Part shown: piece by piece, positions 58,213-64,000 of the stretch
Layout of the letters: every line of letters begins with the position of its first letter
Position numbering within the stretch: position 1 is the stretch's first letter
Origin: Rhodoglobus sp.
Lineage (GTDB): Bacteria > Actinomycetota > Actinomycetes > Actinomycetales > Microbacteriaceae
Reading direction: 5' to 3'
NCBI GenBank assembly: GCA_025463515.1
Contig: JAODAQ010000039.1
Location: forward strand, 1-64,000
Length of the DNA: 64,000 nt
Position numbers and translations under genes: made by a program
The notes under the pieces: model-generated
Databases searched by the model: none
What the model was told of the DNA's origin: nothing
What the model saw: the letters and a program-made list of their open reading frames with translations, nothing else

Positions 58213-60069
58213 ATGGCTGAAGTAGCTACAAGACCGAAACTGGTGAGACGGAACAGCTTCTGGCTCGCGCTGTCGCTGGTACTGATGGTGGTCTCCTCCA
58301 TCGTCGCCTCGGCCGTGCAGACGTCCGGGTACACCGTCACCGTCAAGGACATGAGCTGGGAGACCTCGAACGGCGAGTCGATGAGCGCACTGCTCTACAA
58401 GCCGAACGCCGTCTCCGCCGACAACAAGGCGCCGGCGATCGTCGTCGCCCACGGCTGGTGGAACAACAAGGAGATGCAGGACGCGAACTACGTCGAGCTC
58501 GCTCGCCGCGGCTACGTCGTGCTCTCCATCGACATGTACGGCCACGGTGACTCGGACTACCTCAAGTACTCCGACCTCGCCGCGAACGGCACCGGCATGT
58601 ACGACGGTGTCAAGCTCCTCGCCACCCTGCCGTACGTCGACACGAGCAAGATCGGCGTCTCGGGCCACTCCAACGGCGCCCGTGCGGCGAACTTCTCGGT
58701 CGCGATCGACAACGCCGCCGACAAGCCGCTCATCGCCGCCGTGTTCCTCGTGGACAACGACCCGGTGTACCGCGACTCGGCGAACGACAACGCGTACTTC
58801 AACATGTACGGCGACCGGGACACCGGCCTCGTGGCTGACCAGTACGACGAGTTCTTCTTCCGCTCCTACAGCGCGGAGGGTGTGCGCCTGACGTCGCCGC
58901 GTGACTACATCGGCACGGACAACGCCCAGTCGTTCCTCAACTACGGAGTCGACCCCACGAAGGACGGCGAGAAGCGCGACGCGAACACCATCTACGACGA
59001 CGGCGGCAGCATCCGTGTCGTCTACACCCCGGCGCAGACGCACCCCTGGGGCACCATCTCCGCGCAGACGGTCTCCGACCAGATCGCGTTCTGGCAGGAG
59101 GCGTTCGGCGCCCCCACCGCCATCGACTCCGGCTCGCAGACCTGGCAGTGGAAGGAGCTGTTCACGACCCTCGGCCTCATCGGGTTCATGATCTTCCTCC
59201 TCGCCTTCGCCCGTGCACTGCTGACGACCCGCGCCTTCGCGGGCCTCAAGGCAGAGCAGCCGGTCGCGACCGTGAACACCCGCAAGGGCCTCGCGTGGTT
59301 CTGGGGCGGCCTGCTCGTCTCGGCGCTGTTCTCGGGCTTCAGCTACGTGCTCCTGAGCCAGGCATCCTGGATGTCGGGCATCGCCTTCAACGCGGTTCCC
59401 ACGATCTTCACGCAGGGAGCGGTGTTCTTCATCGCGTTCTGGGCGGCGATCAACGGCGTCGCGGCGATCGTCATCATGGGCCTGTCGTACCTGCTGTTCG
59501 GCCGTCGCAACGGTCTTGCGCCCCGTGCGCTCGGCCTGCTGCCCGGCTGGAGGAAGTTCTTCCAGGCACTCGGGCTCGCCGCAGTGACCGTGGCCGCGGC
59601 CTACCTGATCGTCTTCTTCTTCAGCTGGCTGCTGCACACCGACTTCCGCTGGTGGGTCATCGCCGTGAAGGACTTCGGTCCTGACAAGCTGTGGATCGGG
59701 CTGCTCTACGTGCCGTTCTTCCTGGTCTACTTCCTGGCCAACTCGGTGGCGATCAACGTCTTCAACCGCTTCACTCTCCGGGGCAAGGAGTGGCTGAACA
59801 CGCTCGTGCTGGCGCTCGTCAACGCGCTCGCGCCGATCGTCCTCGTGGTCGCGCAGTACACGACCTTCTTCATCACGGGAGAGCCGATCCCCGGGTTCAG
59901 CGGTATCGCCAGCATCTGGCTCTTCCCGGTGATCCTGATCCTCGCGGCGACGGCTGTGCTCTCGCGCAAGCTCTACCGCGCGACTGGCAACCCCTACATC
60001 GGCGGCTTCATCAGCGCCGCGGTGGTGACTCTCGTGGCCGTGACCAACACGCTCACGGTCGTCTACTAA
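58213..60069 (+). CDS. Membrane-anchored alpha/beta hydrolase with polytopic C-terminal domain
   Basis: A 618-residue protein. Helix 1 at about 18-36 anchors an alpha/beta hydrolase (about 45-310) with VVAHGWWNNKEMQDANYVEL, DMYGHGDSDYL, nucleophile GHSNGARAANF, and a candidate His in the AQTHPWGTIS segment. From about 320 to the end there are eight or nine membrane helices (LGLIGFMIFLLAFARALL, PTIFTQGAVFFIAFWAAING, WIGLLYVPFFLVYFLANSVAINVF and others). The topology places the hydrolase domain outside if the N terminus is inside. GGGAG precedes ATG 58213; ATG 58177 (12 residues more) overlaps the glpK stop. Position after glpDK suggests glycerolipid hydrolysis, which is inference. Confidence 0.8.
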   Translation: MAEVATRPKLVRRNSFWLALSLVLMVVSSIVASAVQTSGYTVTVKDMSWETSNGESMSALLYKPNAVSADNKAPAIVVAHGWWNNKEMQDANYVELARRGYVVLSIDMYGHGDSDYLKYSDLAANGTGMYDGVKLLATLPYVDTSKIGVSGHSNGARAANFSVAIDNAADKPLIAAVFLVDNDPVYRDSANDNAYFNMYGDRDTGLVADQYDEFFFRSYSAEGVRLTSPRDYIGTDNAQSFLNYGVDPTKDGEKRDANTIYDDGGSIRVVYTPAQTHPWGTISAQTVSDQIAFWQEAFGAPTAIDSGSQTWQWKELFTTLGLIGFMIFLLAFARALLTTRAFAGLKAEQPVATVNTRKGLAWFWGGLLVSALFSGFSYVLLSQASWMSGIAFNAVPTIFTQGAVFFIAFWAAINGVAAIVIMGLSYLLFGRRNGLAPRALGLLPGWRKFFQALGLAAVTVAAAYLIVFFFSWLLHTDFRWWVIAVKDFGPDKLWIGLLYVPFFLVYFLANSVAINVFNRFTLRGKEWLNTLVLALVNALAPIVLVVAQYTTFFITGEPIPGFSGIASIWLFPVILILAATAVLSRKLYRATGNPYIGGFISAAVVTLVAVTNTLTVVY

Positions 60070-60083
60070 CCACGTAGCACTGG

Positions 60084-60115
60084 CGAAGCCCCGGGCCTTT
60101 GGGCCCGGGGCTTCG
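60084..60115 (+). terminator. Strong intrinsic terminator after the glp operon
   Basis: A perfect 14-bp stem CGAAGCCCCGGGCC with its complement around a TTTG loop, 14 bp after the stop codon. It ends the glpD-glpK-hydrolase transcript. No T run follows, as is usual in actinobacteria. Confidence 0.85.
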
Positions 60116-60116
60116 T

Positions 60117-60232
60117 CGCGTCGGGGCGGCGGGCCTGCCCACGGGCCCGGCCCACGGCCCGGAGCCCCGAGCCCACGACCCCCGAGCCCCGAGCTCAGAG
60201 CTCACACAACCCACAACCCAGAACCCATCGCC
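60117..60232 (-). repeat. Low-complexity tract next to inverted repeat copy 3 (G-rich on the minus strand)
   Basis: Units GCCC(A/G)CGG, GAGCCC(C/A)CGA and ACAACCCA recur on the + strand up to two bases from the left arm of copy 3. On the minus strand this is a G-rich tract following the inverted repeat, the same order and orientation as at copies 1 and 2. With copy 3 it fills most of the 353-bp gap 60070-60422. The track ORF running through it (60099..) is not a gene. Confidence 0.6.
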
Positions 60233-60234
60233 AT

Positions 60235-60288
60235 TCACCGTATTCAGGACAACCCGCGCGCCGTCGAGAAACGTCCTGAATTCGGTGA
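60235..60288. repeat. Long-loop intergenic inverted repeat, copy 3
   Basis: Arms TCACCGTATTCAGGAC and its complement match in 15 of 16 positions around a 22-base loop. The core TTCAGGAC is related to CTCAGGACA and CTAAGGACA of copies 1 and 2. Orientation is inverted relative to those, judged by the adjacent low-complexity tract. Confidence 0.75.
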
Positions 60289-60397
60289 GCGAACTGAGTG
60301 CAGCTGGGCAGCCCTGCGATACTCGTTCGAGGCGTGGCGGGAATGCCGGGCATCCGTGCGTCGTTGACTTGGTCGATGCGAACGCATCGAACCCGGT

Positions 60398-60421
60398 GGG
60401 AGAGCGGGAGAGCGGGAGAGA
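60398..60421 (+). promoter_or_regulatory. Triplicated ribosome-binding unit
   Basis: GGGAGAGC is repeated three times in tandem (last copy ends GAGA) directly before the ATG at 60423. Each unit could pair with 16S rRNA. Unit gain or loss by slippage would change only the number of copies upstream, so the last one stays at working distance. Confidence 0.7.
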
Positions 60422-60422
60422 C

Positions 60423-61454
60423 ATGGCAGACGTGGAGTTCGGACTCGACACCTTCGGCGACGTGACCGTGGGGCTGGACGGCAGCCCGGTGAGCCAGGCG
60501 CAGGTGATCCGCAACGTGGTCGCCGAGGCGGTGCTGGCCGACGAGCTCGGACTGGACTTCATCGGCGTGGGCGAGCACCACCGCGTGGACTTCGCCGTCG
60601 CCGCGCCCGAGGTCGTGCTCGCGGGCATCGCGACGGCCACGAAGAACATCCACCTGGGCTCCGCCGTGACGGTGCTGAGCTCGGACGACCCGATCCGGGT
60701 ATTCCAGCGCTTCGCTACCGTCGACGCGCTCAGCAACGGGCGCGCGGAGGTCATCCTCGGGCGCGGCTCGTTCACCGAGTCGTTCCCGCTCTTCGGCTTC
60801 GACCTCGCCCAGTACGAGCAGCTGTTCGAGGAGAAGCTCGACCTGTTCTCCGAGGTGATCAAGGAGAAGCCCGTGACCTGGGCGGGCGAGCTGCGGCCGC
60901 CCCTCAAGGACAAGGACATCTACCCGCGCACCGAGAGCGGCCACCTCAAGACCTGGATCGGCGTGGGCGGCAGCCCCGAGTCCGTGGTGCGCGCCGCGCG
61001 CTACGAGCTCCCGCTCGTGCTCGCGATCATCGGCGGCGACCCCGCCCGGTTCGCGCCGTACGTCGACCTGTTCCACCGCGCGCTCGCCCAGCTCGAGAAG
61101 CCCGACCTCCCGATCGCCGTGCACTCGCCGGGCTATATCGCGGACACCGACGCCGAGGCCGCCGAGCAGTACTTCGACCACCACAAGGCCATGCGCGACC
61201 GCATCGGCGCCGAGCGCGGCTGGGGCGAGTCCACCCGGGCCGAGTTCGACAACGAGATCGCGCACGGCTCGCTCTACCTCGGCTCGCCGGAGACGGTCGC
61301 CCGGAAGGTCGCGAAGACCATCCAGACGCTCGGCATCCAGCGCTTCGACCTCAAGTACAGCGCGGGGACCCTGCCCCACGACCGCATGATGAAGTCGATC
61401 GAGCTCTACGGCACCAAGGTGCTGCCCATGGTGAAGGACATCCTTGCGGGCTGA
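60423..61454 (+). CDS. LLM-class flavin-dependent oxidoreductase
   Basis: A 343-residue bacterial-luciferase-like monooxygenase (TIM barrel, FMN or F420). Typical pieces are FGLDTFGDVTVGLDG, ADELGLDFIGVGEHHRVDFAVAAPEVVLAGIATATKNIHLGSAVTVLSSDDPIRVFQRFATVDALSNGRAEVILGRGS and a C-terminal SPETVARKVAKTIQTLGIQRFDLKY. ATG 60423 is behind the triplicated GGGAGAGC; the longer track ORF starts in the low-complexity tract. Such enzymes often act as general oxidoreductases in stress or catabolism. Substrate unknown. Confidence 0.9.
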   Translation: MADVEFGLDTFGDVTVGLDGSPVSQAQVIRNVVAEAVLADELGLDFIGVGEHHRVDFAVAAPEVVLAGIATATKNIHLGSAVTVLSSDDPIRVFQRFATVDALSNGRAEVILGRGSFTESFPLFGFDLAQYEQLFEEKLDLFSEVIKEKPVTWAGELRPPLKDKDIYPRTESGHLKTWIGVGGSPESVVRAARYELPLVLAIIGGDPARFAPYVDLFHRALAQLEKPDLPIAVHSPGYIADTDAEAAEQYFDHHKAMRDRIGAERGWGESTRAEFDNEIAHGSLYLGSPETVARKVAKTIQTLGIQRFDLKYSAGTLPHDRMMKSIELYGTKVLPMVKDILAG

Positions 61455-61461
61455 GTAGGCC

Positions 61462-61496
61462 GTTTCGATACGCGCGCCAGAGCGCACTACTCAACC
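61462..61496. repeat. Dispersed palindromic GGTTGAGTAG repeat, copy 2
   Basis: Begins GTTTCGATACGCGCG and ends ACTACTCAACC, the inverted orientation of copy 1 (3316-3349). On the minus strand its GTTGAGTAG supplies the last codons and the TAG stop of the DUF4349-like gene, so the element has entered, or defines, a gene end. Confidence 0.7.
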
Positions 61497-62362
61497 GGCG
61501 GCTGGCTGGCCTTGCGCTTCCGGTTCCACCGGATGATCGCGATGACCACGAACGTGATCAGGCCCGCGAACACCAGCCACGGCAGCAGCACACCGAGGGC
61601 CACGAGCAGGCCAGCGAAGAACGCCACGAACGCGGCCCAACCGGCGGCGAGACCGTCGAGGAAGCTGACCGGCTGCGCGACCGGCCCCTCGAACACCGTG
61701 ACGAGGTTGAGCGTCACCGTCGACAGGCTCACCTGGTCGGCGTAGTAGCGCCGCTCGCTCTCGAGGCTCTCGAGCTGCGCCTGGCGGTCGGAGATCGCCG
61801 TCTCGAGCTGGATGAGCGTGTCGGTGTCCGTCGCGTTCGCGAGCAGGGCGAGCAGGCGGTCGACGGATGCCGAGAGCGCCGTGATCCGGGCGTCGAGGTC
61901 CTGCGTGGTCATCGTGACGTCGCTCGAGTTGAGCGACACCTCCTCGACCGTGCCGAGCTTGCGGAGCTGGTCGAGGGCCTCGGTGAGCTTCGCCGACGGG
62001 ATGCGCAGGGTCAGCGTCGCGCTGCCGTTGTCGGTGTCATCCTTCGGTGCGTACTCGCTGCGGCCGTCGATGCGCCCGCCGCTCTGCTCCGTGATCCGCA
62101 CGGCGTCGGCCGCGGCATCCGTCGGATCGTCGACCGTGATCGTGACCCAGCCCGTCGTGATGACCTGGCGGTCGCCCGCCGCGACTTGATCGGCGCCGGC
62201 CTCGGACTTGCTGCCGTCGGAGAACTCGGTGCCGGGCTGGACCTGGGGAGCGGACACGCCACCGGAATCGGAGTCGGACATGCCGCTGCTCGCCGCGGAG
62301 CACCCGGTGAGGGCGATCGTGGCAAGGACTAGTGCTGTGGGAATGGTGATTGTGCGCCTCAT
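61487..62362 (-). CDS. DUF4349-like lipoprotein
   Basis: A 291-residue envelope protein. The signal peptide ends in the lipobox LTGC; then a Ser/Gly/Asp-rich spacer, a globular domain (VITTGWVTITVDDPTDAAADAVRITEQSGGRIDGRSE), a coiled-coil at about 180-215 (ATDTDTLIQLETAISDRQAQLESLESERRYY) and a C-terminal membrane helix (about 250-278) with a basic tail. This agrees with DUF4349 proteins. ATG 62362 is leaderless behind TACGGT (six bases). Its stop lies in the dispersed repeat. Function unknown. Confidence 0.85.
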   Translation of the reverse strand: MRRTITIPTALVLATIALTGCSAASSGMSDSDSGGVSAPQVQPGTEFSDGSKSEAGADQVAAGDRQVITTGWVTITVDDPTDAAADAVRITEQSGGRIDGRSEYAPKDDTDNGSATLTLRIPSAKLTEALDQLRKLGTVEEVSLNSSDVTMTTQDLDARITALSASVDRLLALLANATDTDTLIQLETAISDRQAQLESLESERRYYADQVSLSTVTLNLVTVFEGPVAQPVSFLDGLAAGWAAFVAFFAGLLVALGVLLPWLVFAGLITFVVIAIIRWNRKRKASQPPVE

Positions 62363-62495
62363 GGCTTCACCGTACTGAGGCATTTTCACGGGCGTAACCC
62401 AACGTTTGTCACGATTCGATCGTCATTGCAAGCCCCTGCCCGGTCGCCGCAGAGCGACGTAGCGTCGAAAGGACAAACGAACGAAGGAGATCACC

Positions 62496-62711
62496 ATGGG
62501 ACTCATCGATGACGCCAAGGATGCCGCTGAGGCCACCGGCAAGAAGGTCGGCGAGTTCGTCGACGACACCAAGGAGCGCGTGAGCGACAGGGTCGACGAG
62601 GTCAAGGCCGACGCCGAGGTGAAGCGGGCGGAGGGCGACGTCAAGCGGGCGGAGGCCGAGCGCGACGCGACCGAGGCCAAGAACGACTACAAGGAGCGCC
62701 TCCGCGACTGA
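62496..62711 (+). CDS. Small charged helical protein (CsbD/LEA-like)
   Basis: A 71-residue hydrophilic protein, rich in Lys, Glu, Asp and Ala with no aromatic core (DDAKDAAEATGKKVGEFVDD, VKADAEVKRAEGDVKRAEAERDATE). It includes two repeats of the VKRAEGD/VKRAEAE unit and would form an amphipathic helix, similar in character to LEA or CsbD stress proteins. GAAGGAG precedes the ATG by six bases. A terminator follows at 62745. Likely a monocistronic stress gene. Confidence 0.75.
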   Translation: MGLIDDAKDAAEATGKKVGEFVDDTKERVSDRVDEVKADAEVKRAEGDVKRAEAERDATEAKNDYKERLRD

Positions 62712-62744
62712 GTATCCCCGACCGCTGACCCCTGCCTCAGCGGG

Positions 62745-62770
62745 ACGGGAGCGCCTCCGGGCGCTCCCGT
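62745..62770 (+). terminator. Intrinsic terminator after the small helical protein
   Basis: An 11-bp stem ACGGGAGCGCC with its complement around a TCCG loop, followed by TT and CGTCGTT. It separates the small gene from the leaderless hydrolase gene. Confidence 0.8.
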
Positions 62771-62790
62771 TTCGTCGTTAAGCTGTGCCC

Positions 62791-63576
62791 ATGACGTGGT
62801 GGAGGGTGTTCCGGCCGCGCAGGGCGCCGCGTCTGCACATCGCGGGCGACGTGGGAGAGGGCCCGGTCATCGTGCTGGTGCACGGCATCGCGTCGTCTGC
62901 CGCGACGTTCCGCAAGCTCATCCCGCTGCTCTCCGACCGGCACCGCTGCATCTCGATCGACCTGCTGGGGTTCGGGGAGTCGCCGGTGCCCGAGGGCGCC
63001 GCCTACACGATCGAGGAGCACGTCGCCGCGATCCACGAGACCATCCGGTCGCTGCGCCTCCGTGCGCCGTTCGTGCTCGTGGGCCACTCCCTCGGCAGCC
63101 TGCTGTCCGCGCGCTATGCCGCGGTGCACCCCGAGCAGGTCTCCCGGCTCGTGCTCGTGAGCCCGCCGGTCTACCTCTCGCCCGCCGAGATCAGCGATCC
63201 GCGCGTGCGCCGGCAGGTCGGCGCGTACCTTCGCGTGTACGAGTTCATGCGCGCGAACAAGGCGTTCACGATGAGCACGGCGGCGCGCATCTCGCAGCTG
63301 TTCCAGCTCAAAGACGCCCTCGAGGTCACCGAGCGCAACTGGATCCCGTTCATGCTGAGCCTGCAGAACTGCATTGAGTCGCAGACCACGGTGAGCGATA
63401 TCGCCGCGGTCCGGGTGCCCATCGACGTCGTCTACGGCGCGCAGGACCAGTTCATCGCCGCCGGGACCATGCACATCATCGAGCAGATGCGGCACGTCAC
63501 GATGCACCGCGTCGAGGTGAACGACCACCTCGTGCGCGCGCGGCTCGCGCGCGCGGTGGCGAAGGTGGTCGACTGA
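62791..63576 (+). CDS. Alpha/beta hydrolase
   Basis: A 261-residue hydrolase with oxyanion segment VIVLVHGIASSAATF, DLLGFGESP, nucleophile elbow GHSLGSLLSARYA near residue 96, acid in VVYGAQDQFIAA and a C-terminal His in VNDHLVRARLA. An N-terminal basic stretch (WWRVFRPRRAPRL) could touch membrane lipid. ATG 62791 is leaderless behind TAAGCT (six bases); the track start at 62785 overlaps that promoter. Substrate unknown. Confidence 0.9.
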   Translation: MTWWRVFRPRRAPRLHIAGDVGEGPVIVLVHGIASSAATFRKLIPLLSDRHRCISIDLLGFGESPVPEGAAYTIEEHVAAIHETIRSLRLRAPFVLVGHSLGSLLSARYAAVHPEQVSRLVLVSPPVYLSPAEISDPRVRRQVGAYLRVYEFMRANKAFTMSTAARISQLFQLKDALEVTERNWIPFMLSLQNCIESQTTVSDIAAVRVPIDVVYGAQDQFIAAGTMHIIEQMRHVTMHRVEVNDHLVRARLARAVAKVVD

Positions 63577-63608
63577 GCCGTGTCGTCGGCCCCGCCTAGG
63601 CTGGGGGG

Positions 63609-64000
63609 ATGCACAGCAGCGCCGCTCGTCTCGGCAGTCCCGTTTCCGTGATCGGCCTAGGCACCTGGCAGCTGGGCGCCGACTGGGGCGATGTGAGCGA
63701 GCGGGATGCCACGGCGATCCTCGAGGCGTCGGTCGAGTCGGGCGTGACCCTCTTCGACACCGCCGATGTCTACGGCGACGGGCGGAGCGAGCAGATCATC
63801 GGGTCGTTCATCCGGACGCACCCCGAGGTCTTCGTCGCCACCAAGATGGGCCGCCGCCTCGAGCAGCTGCCCGAGAACTACTCGATGGCGCACTTCCGCT
63901 CGTGGACCGACCGCTCGCGCGCCAACCTCGGCGTCGACACCCTTGACCTGGTGCAGCTGCACTGCCCACCGACCGCCGTCATCGAGAGCGACCGGGTGTT
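63609..64000 (+). CDS. Aldo/keto reductase (3' end outside window)
   Basis: The first 130 codons of an aldo/keto reductase: SVIGLGTWQLGADWGDVSE, catalytic Asp/Tyr in LFDTADVYGDGRSEQIIGSF, Lys in VFVATKMGRR and His in LVQLHCPP. Sequence continues in frame to the window edge. ATG 63609 is leaderless behind TAGGCT (six bases). The track shows only the shadow on the opposite strand. It differs from the AKR at 44682 in motifs, so they are not recent duplicates. Confidence 0.88.
   Translation, partial: MHSSAARLGSPVSVIGLGTWQLGADWGDVSERDATAILEASVESGVTLFDTADVYGDGRSEQIIGSFIRTHPEVFVATKMGRRLEQLPENYSMAHFRSWTDRSRANLGVDTLDLVQLHCPPTAVIESDRV

Overview
The window reads as chromosome of a high-GC actinobacterium, most likely a member of the Microbacteriaceae. 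The signs are strong GAC/GCC/CTC codon preference, many leaderless promoters (TANNNT, six bases, ATG), a dispersed GGTTGAGTAG/GTTTCGATACG repeat that I associate with this family, and a housekeeping block mscL - FmdB-type zinc ribbon - 5-formyltetrahydrofolate cyclo-ligase / galU - GNAT - GlpR/SepX-like. The family assignment is inference. I see no IS element, prophage, CRISPR array or rRNA.

Layout. (1) 1-5.5 kb: housekeeping genes and tRNA-Ala(CGC). (2) 5.6-15.8 kb: an oxidative catabolic cluster with a StyA-like flavoprotein monooxygenase, an EthD-like protein, an AraC regulator, a flavin reductase, an HpaB-family oxygenase, an aldehyde dehydrogenase, a ROK repressor, an MFS transporter, an alpha/beta hydrolase and a PPOX-fold protein. 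(3) 16.1-19.7 kb: a 2-oxoacid-dehydrogenase-type operon (E1 alpha, E1 beta) whose E2 is only a free lipoyl domain followed by a separate alpha/beta hydrolase, next to a divergent Lrp/AsnC regulator. (4) 19.9-31.4 kb: a translationally coupled operon with a Liv-type ABC transporter (including a permease-ATPase fusion), malate synthase G, an HpcH/HpaI aldolase, a LigI-like amidohydrolase, a seven-repeat EPTP-type beta-propeller and a 398-residue unknown protein, then a GntR/FCD regulator. I cannot match this to a described pathway and it is the best candidate for a new system. (5) 31.4-43.7 kb: a complete aerobic phenylacetate pathway (paaK, paaI, beta-oxidation genes, paaZ, TetR regulator, paaABCDE, paaG-like) with two near-identical palindromic operators. 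(6) 43.7-48.5 kb: LysR plus aldo/keto reductase, then TetR, a transmembrane terpene-cyclase-like protein and a FAD aromatic hydroxylase. (7) 48.5-54.8 kb: small genes including an AlkB-like dioxygenase behind a near-consensus SOS box, a TetR/tautomerase pair, a PHP protein and a SorC regulator. (8) 54.9-60.1 kb: glpD, glpK and a membrane-anchored alpha/beta hydrolase with a polytopic tail. (9) 60.4-64 kb: an LLM-type monooxygenase, a DUF4349-like lipoprotein, a small charged helical protein, an alpha/beta hydrolase and the start of an aldo/keto reductase.

In concert, the window describes an aerobic heterotroph handling aromatic acids, glycerol and probably an unidentified transported substrate that yields glyoxylate. 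Between genes there is a recurring long-loop inverted repeat, three copies of which sit beside a G-rich low-complexity tract in a constant relative orientation. Several regulators have clear palindromic operators next to them. No searches were run; family names rest on motifs, length and gene context.
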